Source of the DNA: Polyangiaceae bacterium
GTDB lineage: Bacteria; Myxococcota_A; Polyangia; Polyangiales; Polyangiaceae
NCBI GenBank assembly: GCA_016929495.1
Contig: JAFGIS010000587.1
Location: forward strand, 1 to 34,838
Direction: 5' to 3'
Length of the DNA: 34,838 bases
Each line of letters begins with the position of its first letter. Position 1 is the stretch's first letter. The notes under the pieces are model-generated. The model was not told the origin of the DNA and ran no database searches. It saw nothing but the letters and a program-made list of their open reading frames with translations. The translations under genes and the position numbers were made by a program. Shown piece by piece: positions 16,087 through 24,660 of this stretch.

Positions 16087-17301
16087 GTGGATGTCGGAAC
16101 ACACTCGCACAGAAATGGAGGCGATCCCTCTCGAGCGCGCGCGACTCATCGGCGCGTCGTACGTCGTTCTCGTCTGCTCGTCGCAGCATTGGGTTTGACC
16201 ACGGTAGGTCTGGCCATGGCGACCAGTTGGTTGACGGGGGATCTAGGGACTCTCGAGCAGAAGACAGCGCAGGGCGCGGTCATCCAACCGTCGCCCGTAG
16301 CTCCTTCACCGCCTCCCGCGCCCAGTCCCCGTACGCCTGAACCGCCTGAACCGTCCGTGGAGCCGAGGCACCCGCCGCTGACACAAACCCGGAACATTCT
16401 GATCGCAGGCATGGATCGACGGCCTGGGCAGAGGGGCGCGCGCTTGACGGACACGTTGATCGTCGTGGTCCTCGACAAGCGCTCCGGACGTGTCGGTCTC
16501 GTCAGTGTCCCCCGTGACATGGCCGTACAGATCCCGGAGCACGGGCTCGATCGCATCAACACCGTCTATGGTCTCGCCTATGCTCGTGGAGACAATGCGC
16601 TCCGCGCGCTCAAGCAGTCCGTCGGCGACTTGCTCGCGCTGCCCATCGAACACGCGATCGTCGTCGATCTGTCCGTGTTCGAACAGCTGGTGGATGTCCT
16701 CGGAGGGATCACGGTCGACGTCCCCTGCCCCATCATCGATGACTTCGTGGATCCGCGCACGCCAACCGGTCGTCGCGTGCTCGACGTCCAGCCGGGTCAG
16801 GTGCGAATGGACGGCGCGACCGCCGCCATGTACGTGCGTTCGCGCCACGGCCGCTCCGACTTCAGTCGAGCGCGTCGCCAGCAAGCCGTGCTCTCTGCCA
16901 TCCATCGCAAGCTGCTCACGCTGGGAAACCTGGGCCAGATCCCCGGGGCGTGGAGCACACTCGAACGCAGTGTCGCGACGGATCTCAAACGCTACCAGTT
17001 GCTCGACCTCGGTCGACGTGCGCTGGGGCTGCGAATGGAGTTGGTGCACGGGTTGGTCTTCTCGGGCGCGCAAGCCAAACCCCGCCGCGATCACGGGCGA
17101 GCCATGCTGTTCCCGGATATCGCCGCGATCGACCGCGCCGTTGGCAGACTGTTCTCTCAACCTGCACCCAGCCATCTAGCCCGCAACCTGGCCTGTCCCC
17201 CGGCTGACGTTGCATTGCGGCGCAAGCGTGTCGAGCCGCCGGACGCGGGCGCGGACGCCGCCGATCCGGTCGCTGCGGCCGAGCCACTCCTTGAGGAGTG
17301 A
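16087..17301 (+). CDS. LytR-CpsA-Psr (LCP) family phosphotransferase
   Basis: The protein is about 404 residues from the GTG at 16087, which has TGAGG before it; a TTG at 16039 is the alternative. A basic stretch and one membrane helix (RLLVAALGLTTVGLAMATSW) come first, then a Pro-rich spacer, then the LCP domain. It has the family order NILIAGMDRR, LTDTLIVVVLD, VGLVSVPRDMAVQIP, IDDFVDPRTPTG and YVRSRHGRSDFSRARRQQ, with the Arg and Asp residues that bind pyrophosphate and Mg2+. LCP proteins move glycopolymers from undecaprenyl lipids to peptidoglycan or other acceptors. The family is best known from Gram-positive bacteria. It is divergent from the GH172 gene, so a shared surface-glycan task is inferred. 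Confidence 0.87.
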   Translation: MDVGTHSHRNGGDPSRARATHRRVVRRSRLLVAALGLTTVGLAMATSWLTGDLGTLEQKTAQGAVIQPSPVAPSPPPAPSPRTPEPPEPSVEPRHPPLTQTRNILIAGMDRRPGQRGARLTDTLIVVVLDKRSGRVGLVSVPRDMAVQIPEHGLDRINTVYGLAYARGDNALRALKQSVGDLLALPIEHAIVVDLSVFEQLVDVLGGITVDVPCPIIDDFVDPRTPTGRRVLDVQPGQVRMDGATAAMYVRSRHGRSDFSRARRQQAVLSAIHRKLLTLGNLGQIPGAWSTLERSVATDLKRYQLLDLGRRALGLRMELVHGLVFSGAQAKPRRDHGRAMLFPDIAAIDRAVGRLFSQPAPSHLARNLACPPADVALRRKRVEPPDAGADAADPVAAAEPLLEE

Positions 17302-17312
17302 CCCGGCCCGGC

Positions 17313-17339
17313 GGCGCAGCACCGACCCGGAGCTGCGCC
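17313..17339 (+). terminator. Hairpin after LCP gene
   Basis: GGCGCAGC and GCTGCGCC pair perfectly over 8 bp around an 11-nt loop, 12 bp past the stop codon. No T-tract follows, so termination activity is uncertain. Confidence 0.45.
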
Positions 17340-17540
17340 CACGGGCCAGGAAGCGATAGGTGCCCAGAGGCGCGCTCGCCTTTGCGTGGCCAGCGCGGAC
17401 CGCCCGCTATTGCGACAGCCACGGCTGGCCGTTTGGTGCATGGCGACAGGCGCGCTGTGGCTGGTAGGCCCCATCCAGCGAAATCTGACCCCCACGAGCG
17501 TCTGCACGGCGACTGGATCTGGAGGAAGAGGAAGACGGCG

Positions 17541-18728
17541 ATGAGAAGGACGATGTTCGTGACGTTTCTGGGTGTGCTGATGGGAGCAGGCGTCGTTGGC
17601 TGTAGTGACGACGGTGCCGGCGCGAACGACACGGACGAGGGGACCGGGGGACGCAGCGCGAGCAGCGATGGGTCTGGCGGCAAGGGGACGAGTGGCGGCA
17701 AGACGGCCGAGTTCGTCAATCCCCTCACCAATCCGGAGCAGGGGCCAGCGGCAGGCAACCCGGACGGGCAGTGCGACGTGCCTGCCGAGGCCGGACCCGA
17801 AGACACCTCCAAGCCCGATCACGTGGTGGGCACAGGCACCCAGGAGAGCTGCACCGCGAAGGCGTTCATCGATGCGGTCGCCAAGGGCGGGGTGATCACG
17901 TTCGATTGTGGTTCCAAGCCGGTGACCATCACGCTGGACCGACCCGCCAAGGTATTCAACGATTCGAGCGAACGGATCGTCATAGACGGCGGAGGGCTCG
18001 TCACGCTGAGCGGCGGCGGGGCGACGCGGATCCTGTACATGAACACGTGCGATCCCGACCAGAACTGGACCACGGATCACTGCCAGGACCAGGAGTTCCC
18101 TCAGCTCACGGTGCAGAACACCACGTTCATCGACGCCAACTCCAAGAACGAAGCGGAGTATGACGGCGGAGGCGCGATCTGGGTCCGTGGCGGCCGGTTC
18201 AAGGTCATCAACTCGCGATTCTTCAACAACGTATGCGCTGACTCGGGTCCGGACGTGGGGGGTGCCGGGATCCGCGTCTTCGACCAGTACCAGGACCAAC
18301 CCGTATCCGTGGTCAACTGTACGTTCGGTGGCGCCGAGGGCTACGGCAACGTCTGCTCCAACGGCGGCGGCATCAGCAGCATCGGCGTGTCGTGGACCAT
18401 CATCAACAGCGTCTTCTCATACAACCGAGCCATTGGCGAAGGAGGCAATCCCGCGGAGAGCGGCACGGACGGCGGAGGCAGCGGCGGCGGCATCTACAAC
18501 GACGGCAACACCATGACCCTCTCGCTCTGCGGCACCCTGATAGAGCAGAACGAGGTGAAGGCCTACGGCAGCGCCATCTTCTTCGTCAGCAACAGCCACA
18601 CTGGAACTGTACGTATCCGTGACTCTGTCATCCGAGGCAATCGCGGGGGAGGCTGGAACGTGCTGCCCGGCATCTCCATGCACGAAGACACGACTCGGGA
18701 CATCGATAACTCGACCATCGAGGATTGA
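17541..18728 (+). CDS. Right-handed beta-helix lipoprotein
   Basis: The protein is 395 residues. The ATG at 17541 follows GGAGGAAGAGG and opens a lipoprotein signal (MRRTMFVTFLGVLMGAGVVG, then Cys21). A Gly/Ser/Asp-rich linker (DDGAGANDTDEGTGGRS) follows, as is common in myxobacterial surface lipoproteins. The main domain has parallel beta-helix coils with regular short strands: VITFDCGSKPVTITL, RIVIDGGGLVTLSGGG, LTVQNTTFID, FKVINSRFFNN, VSVVNCTFGG, WTIINSVFSYNRA and VRIRDSVIRGN. This resembles the polymorphic-membrane-protein/choice-of-anchor beta-helix proteins. No lyase catalytic residues are evident. It probably binds or cuts polysaccharide at the cell surface, but the substrate is unknown. 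The LCP gene is 239 bp upstream on the same strand, with a hairpin between. Confidence 0.83.
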   Translation: MRRTMFVTFLGVLMGAGVVGCSDDGAGANDTDEGTGGRSASSDGSGGKGTSGGKTAEFVNPLTNPEQGPAAGNPDGQCDVPAEAGPEDTSKPDHVVGTGTQESCTAKAFIDAVAKGGVITFDCGSKPVTITLDRPAKVFNDSSERIVIDGGGLVTLSGGGATRILYMNTCDPDQNWTTDHCQDQEFPQLTVQNTTFIDANSKNEAEYDGGGAIWVRGGRFKVINSRFFNNVCADSGPDVGGAGIRVFDQYQDQPVSVVNCTFGGAEGYGNVCSNGGGISSIGVSWTIINSVFSYNRAIGEGGNPAESGTDGGGSGGGIYNDGNTMTLSLCGTLIEQNEVKAYGSAIFFVSNSHTGTVRIRDSVIRGNRGGGWNVLPGISMHEDTTRDIDNSTIED

Positions 18729-18841
18729 TCTGCCCCCTCAGGCCGACCGCCGTTCATCACGCCGGCAGGCTGGAAGCTTCCTGACGCACCGGAGGGACGC
18801 GGGCCGCACATGGGCAGCCTCGTGCCGGCGTTTGTGAAGCT

Positions 18842-18857
18842 GCGGCCGCCCGGCCGC
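18842..18857 (+). terminator. Weak hairpin between beta-helix gene and PurF-like gene
   Basis: GCGGCC-gccc-GGCCGC forms a 6-bp stem 114 bp after the stop. An 11-bp direct repeat, GGGCAGCCTCG, occurs at 18812 and 18860 around it. No T-tract is present. Confidence 0.25.
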
Positions 18858-18981
18858 GCGGGCAGCCTCGCTCCGAAACGTTCTTGAAACACGCCGCGGG
18901 CTGCAACAGACTCCGCGCTCGCCGACGGGCGTTGGACCCTCCAGACGCCGCCGGTGACACCACGAGCGCACGGAGCAGGTC

Positions 18982-20391
18982 ATGGGCGGATTCTTCGGTG
19001 TGGCGAGCAAGACCGACTGCGTTGCCGATCTCTTCTACGGCACGGACTATCACTCACACCTCGGTACGCGCCGCGGCGGGATCGTGGTGGTCGGAAAGCA
19101 CGGATTCAAACGCAACATACACGACATCACGAACGCCCCGTTCCGGACGAAGTTCGAAGACGACCTACCGAAGCATCGTGGCCGATTGGGGATCGGGGTC
19201 ATCAGCGACACGGAGGACCAGCCGCTCCTGATCGCCGCCCACCATGCCCGCTACGCGATCGTCACGGTGGGACGCATCGAGAACCTGAACCAGCTCGCCT
19301 CCGAAGCCCTCAGGCGTCCAAACACGCACTTCAGCGAGATCAAGGGCAATGAAGTCAATCCAACGGAGCTCGTGGCCACGCTCATCAATCAGGAAGCGAA
19401 CCTACTCGACGGGATCCGGCGCGTTCAGAGCACCGTGGTCGGTTCATGCTCGCTGCTCGTGTTGACGCAGGACGCGATATACGCCGCGCGTGATCGGCTC
19501 GGCCGTACCCCGGTCGCTCTGGGCTCCAAGGACGACGGATGGGCCGTGACGTTCGAGACCTGCGCGCTGCCGAACCTCGACTACCGCACCCGCCGCCATC
19601 TGGGGCCGGGTGAGGTCGTGCGCGTCACGGCGGAGGGAGCGGAACAGCTCGTCGCTCCCACCGACTCGATGCAGGTGTGCGCGTTTCTGTGGATCTACTA
19701 CGGCTACCCTGCCTCGACGTACGAGGACGTCAACGTGGAAGTATCGCGCAATCGTTGTGGCGCCGCCCTGGCGCGAGCCGATCACGTCGAGGTCGACTTC
19801 GTCGCTGGTATCCCGGACTCCGGGATCGGTCACGCGGTGGGCTACGCATCGGCGGCGGGGCTGCCGTACCGGCGCCCCTTCGTCAAGTATACGCCCACGT
19901 GGCCCCGCAGCTTCATGCCCCACGAGCAGCGCGTACGCGACCTCGTGGCCAGAATGAAGCTCATTCCGGTCAAGGAGATCATCGGCAACAGCCGTCTGCT
20001 CTTCTGCGAGGACTCCATCGTGCGGGGCACACAGCTGCGGGACATCATCACGCGGCTGTTCGACGATGGGGCGCGCGAGATCCACATGCGCCCGGCCTGT
20101 CCCCCGCTGCTGCATGGCTGCAGGTTCCTCAACTTCTCACGCTCGGCCTCGGAGTTGGATCTCGCGGCTCGCAAGGCCGTCAATGCGCTCGAAGGAGACC
20201 CGAACCACGCACTCGACGAGTACGCGGACCCAGATTCCGACCGCTATCAGCGCATGGTCGAGTGGATTCGCAGGCATCTGGGCTTGACGACCCTTCGCTA
20301 CCAACGGCTCCCGGACATGATCGAGGCCATTGGTCTCCCGCGCGAGAAGCTCTGCACCTACTGCTGGAACGGCGCCGAGCCCTGCGTCTAG
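18982..20391 (+). CDS. PurF-like amidophosphoribosyltransferase paralogue without the glutaminase Cys
   Basis: The protein is 469 residues. PurF normally makes 5-phosphoribosylamine from PRPP and glutamine, using an N-terminal Cys. Here the start reads MGGFFGVASK, so Gly stands where Cys1 belongs. A TGA in frame at 18955 and the GGAGCAGG site rule out a longer start. The Arg73 and Asn101 equivalents also seem changed (GIGVISDTE for GHVRYPT; VTVGRIEN for AHNGNLTN). The phosphoribosyltransferase half is kept: PDSGIGHAVGYA, SFMPHEQRVRD and the PRPP loop CEDSIVRGT (342-350). C233, C380, C458 and C461 fit the four [4Fe-4S] ligands of Bacillus-type PurF. It may use free ammonia, another donor, or make another product. 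I recall similar MGGFFG proteins in other phyla, so this may be a conserved subfamily. Confidence 0.85.
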   Translation: MGGFFGVASKTDCVADLFYGTDYHSHLGTRRGGIVVVGKHGFKRNIHDITNAPFRTKFEDDLPKHRGRLGIGVISDTEDQPLLIAAHHARYAIVTVGRIENLNQLASEALRRPNTHFSEIKGNEVNPTELVATLINQEANLLDGIRRVQSTVVGSCSLLVLTQDAIYAARDRLGRTPVALGSKDDGWAVTFETCALPNLDYRTRRHLGPGEVVRVTAEGAEQLVAPTDSMQVCAFLWIYYGYPASTYEDVNVEVSRNRCGAALARADHVEVDFVAGIPDSGIGHAVGYASAAGLPYRRPFVKYTPTWPRSFMPHEQRVRDLVARMKLIPVKEIIGNSRLLFCEDSIVRGTQLRDIITRLFDDGAREIHMRPACPPLLHGCRFLNFSRSASELDLAARKAVNALEGDPNHALDEYADPDSDRYQRMVEWIRRHLGLTTLRYQRLPDMIEAIGLPREKLCTYCWNGAEPCV

Positions 20392-20428
20392 CCAGTGCCC
20401 GTGCCCTGTCTCCAAGACGGGGCACTGG
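20392..20428 (+). terminator. Hairpin after PurF-like gene
   Basis: It begins directly after the stop codon. CCAGTGCCC (20392-20400) pairs with GGGCACTGG (20420-20428) over 9 bp. The loop itself can form an inner pairing (GCCC-GTCT with AGAC-GGGC), so two folds compete. The inner part includes GTGCCCTGTCTCC, the same start as the intergenic repeat copies at 24001 and 29424. Confidence 0.55.
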
Positions 20429-20540
20429 GTGCGAGGGTGCCCACTCCAACCGACCTCGGCCTCTGGCACGGCGGCGTAGTACCGCATGTCCCCCGCCTCT
20501 CGGTTGGCCCGAGCAGCCGGAGGTGGCGAACCGCTACGTG

Positions 20541-21437
20541 CTACGGCCGGCTCGTCGTGTCGTAGACGTATTTGATCCACTGCGAGAAGAACTCGTTGCG
20601 ATGCGACCGCCACGTGTTCAGGGGTCGGTCCAGGTCGACGTTGACCGGAGGCCCCACGTCATTGCGGCCCGCTGCGCGGTCGCGCCGATACTCCTCCACC
20701 AACCGCTCCGGCTCGTACTCGGGGTGACCGAGGTGCATCACGTACCGATGGTCCGGTGTCTCGAAAATCGAGTAGCCGGCTTGCGGCGAGAACGACAAGA
20801 GTCGAACCGTACCCGCGGCGCTCGCGCGCTCGAGTAGGTCATCCTCGACGGTCGAATGCCGGCTCTGCGGACACCAGAATACGTCGTCCGTGTCGCCCGT
20901 AATCGGATGCTGTGGGTCGAGATTCCGGTGCTCGTAGACGCCGAAGAGCTTGTGGTCGATCCGGACCTTGTCGAGCCCGACGAGCTTGGCCAGCGCCAGG
21001 CCACCCCAGCAGATGCCGAGCGTCGAGACCACGTGCTGCCGCGCATACGCCAGGATTTCCCCGAGCTCCCGCCAGTATCGCACCGCCTCGAAAGGCATCT
21101 CCTCGACCGGGGCCCCCGTCACGAGCACCGCGTCTATCGACGGACCCCGTATCGCCGCCTCGAATGGTACGTACGAGCTCTTGATGTGATCGCGGTCGCT
21201 GCTGCGGTACTCGTGATTCGCGAGGCGTATCCACAGAGGCTCGATCTGGATGATGGAGCGGCCAAGCGGGCGGAGCAGGTGAAACTCGTACGCCTCCGCC
21301 TTGGGCATGACGTTCAGGATCGCGATGCGAAGCGGACGGATCTCCTGACGCAGGGCATCCTCTTGCGTGATGCAGACCACGCGATGCTCTTCGAGAGCAC
21401 GCCGGATGTGGTAGCTCTCGGGAAGGACGATCGTCAT
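20541..21437 (-). CDS. metA: Homoserine O-acetyltransferase (MetA family)
   Basis: The protein is 298 residues, normal for MetA. It activates homoserine for methionine synthesis. The catalytic Cys143 lies in TLGICWGGLA; the His and Glu of the triad are in LGHPEYEP (His238, Glu240). At the acyl-donor site the sequence is TGAPVEEMPF. In the Bacillus cereus enzyme Glu at this position gives acetyl-CoA specificity, whereas E. coli has Gly and uses succinyl-CoA. Glu112 here therefore predicts acetyl transfer, which matches the MetY upstream. The start is the ATG at 21437, 22 bp after the metY stop, so the two are one operon. metA is also used for acetyl-specific members; some name them metAA. Confidence 0.93.
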   Translation of the reverse strand: MTIVLPESYHIRRALEEHRVVCITQEDALRQEIRPLRIAILNVMPKAEAYEFHLLRPLGRSIIQIEPLWIRLANHEYRSSDRDHIKSSYVPFEAAIRGPSIDAVLVTGAPVEEMPFEAVRYWRELGEILAYARQHVVSTLGICWGGLALAKLVGLDKVRIDHKLFGVYEHRNLDPQHPITGDTDDVFWCPQSRHSTVEDDLLERASAAGTVRLLSFSPQAGYSIFETPDHRYVMHLGHPEYEPERLVEEYRRDRAAGRNDVGPPVNVDLDRPLNTWRSHRNEFFSQWIKYVYDTTSRP

Positions 21438-21459
21438 TCCAGGGACCTCCCGGCGGCAC

Positions 21460-22776
<1,317 letters not shown>

Positions 22777-22780
22777 CTAA

Positions 22781-22808
22781 TCTCTACTGCTTGCATCGGA
22801 AAAGTCAA
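22781..22808 (-). promoter_or_regulatory. Candidate promoter for metY-metA
   Basis: On the minus strand TTGACT (22808-22803) and TAGAGA (22786-22781) are 16 bp apart. The expected start of transcription would be only a few bases before the ATG at 22767, giving a very short leader that could hold the GGAG but no riboswitch. This is assigned by consensus likeness only. Confidence 0.4.
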
Positions 22809-22900
22809 GAATCCTCCAGCGCCGCGGAAGCGTACAGGCCTTTGGGCCGCACCCATCCACCTCAACGCCGACGCCCGGATCCACCCATTCGAGCGGCGCT

Positions 22901-23794
22901 CTACGGGACGAGCGCGAAACAGTAGATCCCGCCGTAGCCACCGCCGGAGCCGACGGTGGGATTGCGCTCATCTGGCGCCCCGTTTTCGATGAGGCTGGTC
23001 GATGTATCCGCGGGCGCGCAACCAGCTTCGTTCAGGGCACTCATCCAATTGGCCATGCTCCCGCCGCCAGAACCACCTTTCACCCTGTTTGCACCGAAGT
23101 CACCGTCAGCACCGGCGCTGGGCCAGGAGTGTCCGCATCTGGGCGAGCCGGCCGCTTCGGCACTGGTCCAATCGTGGCAGGTGTGGCCCGGATCGGAGCT
23201 GAACAGCTCGCCGCGTTCGTTGGTCCCGGTCAAGAAGTCGTGGTTGTCCACCTGCCCGGTGCCGTCCGGATCGTGGTTGGGGACGCCGTCTTCATTGGGC
23301 AAGTCATCCGCGATGGCCGGGTCGGCGCCCGCGGGCCTCACATTGACCAGGTCCGACAGAGTCAGCGCAACCACCCTGCCGATTCGATCGTACCAGGGCC
23401 CAGTCCCAATGCGATCCTTGGCGTGAACGGGGCCGCTCGTCGTGCTCAGAAAGGCGCGCCACTGTCTGCGCGCCGCGCAGGGCGTGGAGTACTCGGCGAT
23501 GCTCTGGCAGAGCGCGTCAGCACCGGCAAGCCCTCCCAGGTCCCCGCCGAAGCCGTTGGCGCTCCCCGACTCACGCTGCATGGCCACCAAGCTCGTGGCG
23601 AAGAAGCTGAACCCCAGCTCCTCTTGCGTGCACCCAGAGGTGTCCACGGTGCCGGAATCGGGTGACTTCTCGGCTTCCTCGTCTTCGTCGGAGCTCGGAT
23701 CCGTGCCGCGCCCGGAGCAGGCGCTCATGGCAACGCAGACCCAGGCCAGAGCGCAAAGAGAGGCAGCGCGGACGGTTGAAGATCGCAGCAGCAT
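22901..23794 (-). CDS. Lipoprotein with endostatin/C-type-lectin-like domain
   Basis: The protein is 297 residues. The ATG at 23794 was preferred because GGAGG lies 8 bp before it; an ATG at 23812 would add six residues. A lipoprotein signal (TVRAASLCALAWVCVAMSAC) is followed by an acidic Ser/Asp/Glu-rich linker. The folded part begins GFSFFATSLVAMQRESGSANG and contains LGGLAGADALCQSIAE, RRQWRAFLSTTSGPVHAKDRI and GTGPWYDRIGRVVA, and it ends GGGYGGIYCFALVP. This order (ADxxCQxxA, WRAxLS, DRIGxGPWY, IYCFA) matches the collagen-NC10/endostatin-like lectin fold found in many myxobacterial lipoproteins. Cys pairs probably form disulfides. The function is unknown; carbohydrate binding is inferred. 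Confidence 0.78.
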   Translation of the reverse strand: MLLRSSTVRAASLCALAWVCVAMSACSGRGTDPSSDEDEEAEKSPDSGTVDTSGCTQEELGFSFFATSLVAMQRESGSANGFGGDLGGLAGADALCQSIAEYSTPCAARRQWRAFLSTTSGPVHAKDRIGTGPWYDRIGRVVALTLSDLVNVRPAGADPAIADDLPNEDGVPNHDPDGTGQVDNHDFLTGTNERGELFSSDPGHTCHDWTSAEAAGSPRCGHSWPSAGADGDFGANRVKGGSGGGSMANWMSALNEAGCAPADTSTSLIENGAPDERNPTVGSGGGYGGIYCFALVP

Positions 23795-24131
23795 CAGACG
23801 TGCCTCCGGCATGTACTCGACTGTAGGACGGGGGGAGCGACGTAGGCGCGTACTCTATGTTCTGTACTGCATCGGAGCGGAATGCACGCCCGAAGGCAGT
23901 GTTCCGCTCGACGCGCTGGGGCTCGCGATTCGGGAGGGCCGCTTCCCAGCCTCGGCCCGTTTCTGTCGAGGCCCGAACACGGCGTCCCGCCGGGACTCTG
24001 GTGCCCTGTCTCCGTGGCTCGCTGCGGAATCCGACGGCCTCGAACTGGACGAAGCCGTCGAATTCTGCAGCGAATACCCCCGTCTGAGCCAGGAAAGACG
24101 CTGCCAATTGTGTGCCCTGTCTTGGAGGGCA
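23795..24131. other. 337-bp intergenic region holding repeat copy B
   Basis: There is no gene here. The left part must contain the promoter of the lipoprotein gene on the minus strand. The right part is the palindromic repeat copy B and a perfect hairpin at the lspA end, both listed separately. Translations of the repeat copies B and C look alike in several frames but are broken by indels, so the repeat is not coding. Confidence 0.6.
23998..24104 (+). repeat. Intergenic palindromic repeat, copy B
   Basis: This copy of about 107 bp aligns end to end with copy C at 29421-29528, from CTGGTGCCCTGTCT to GCCAGGAAA and CTGC, at roughly 85% identity by eye. The centre is a hairpin, CGACGGC (24032) with GCCGTCG (24054). 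An outer arm, CGCTGC (24020) with GCAGCG (24067), continues the stem, and GAAT pairs with ATTC between them. Several stem positions differ from copy C in both partners, so pairing is kept. Confidence 0.75.
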
Positions 24132-24132
24132 C
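24112..24132 (-). terminator. Perfect hairpin at the end of lspA
   Basis: GTGCCCT-gtcttgg-AGGGCAC forms a perfect 7-bp stem that ends on the last base of the lspA stop codon. It repeats the GTGCCCTGTCT motif of the neighbouring repeat. It may terminate the minus-strand transcript. Confidence 0.5.
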
Positions 24133-24623
24133 TAGCCGCGGATCCCTCGTATCGGCTCGTTGCGGAAAGCCAGCACGAGCAGGCCGATCCCGACACACAG
24201 TGCAATGTCGGCGACATTGAACACGGGCCAGTACGGGACGTGGATGAAGTCCGTCACCGAGCCGCGGATCAATCGGTCGCCGAAGTTGCCGACAGCCCCG
24301 CCGAGCACCAACCCGGCCGCGACGCGCTCGAGCGTGCGACTCTCTCGCCGCCGCCGGATGGCCAGACCAAGGAGCGCCACAATCGCGCCCCCCTGAAGGC
24401 ACAGGATGAGCGCCCGCCGCCCGCTCGGCTCGAGCACACCGCCGAGCAAGTTGAACGCGGTGTCGGTGTTTTCGACCCTGCGCAACTCGAGCACACCGGG
24501 GATGAGATTCAGGGCCTGGGCCTCACCGAGACGTCGAGCCGCGAGCTGTTTGCCCGCATGATCACATCCTACGACGCCGACGAGCACGAGAATGAGGAGA
24601 AGACCGCTGGGCCACCGCGCCAT
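24132..24623 (-). CDS. lspA: Lipoprotein signal peptidase II
   Basis: The protein is 163 residues from the ATG at 24623, the family length. It cuts prolipoprotein signal peptides ahead of the lipid-modified Cys, in the inner membrane. The motifs fit LspA: VVGCDHAGKQLAAR (the D-x-x-x-K box), RRVENTDTAFNLL (the N-x-G-x-AF region), GGAVGNFGDRLIRGSVTDFI with catalytic Asp125, and WPVFNVADI with catalytic Asp139. Four hydrophobic segments are present. A longer frame to 24686 would overlap the upstream gene and adds no membrane segment. The window encodes many lipoproteins, which are its natural substrates. The stop codon sits within a perfect hairpin. Confidence 0.93.
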   Translation of the reverse strand: MARWPSGLLLILVLVGVVGCDHAGKQLAARRLGEAQALNLIPGVLELRRVENTDTAFNLLGGVLEPSGRRALILCLQGGAIVALLGLAIRRRRESRTLERVAAGLVLGGAVGNFGDRLIRGSVTDFIHVPYWPVFNVADIALCVGIGLLVLAFRNEPIRGIRG

Positions 24624-24660
24624 GGCCACTGGAACGCCGCCCAGGGACGCCCTATTCCCT

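Noticed and set aside
17157..18299. A 380-codon open frame on the minus strand
   Set aside because: It lies opposite the beta-helix lipoprotein, which has a ribosome site, signal and repeat fold; the minus frame has no start signal or domain.
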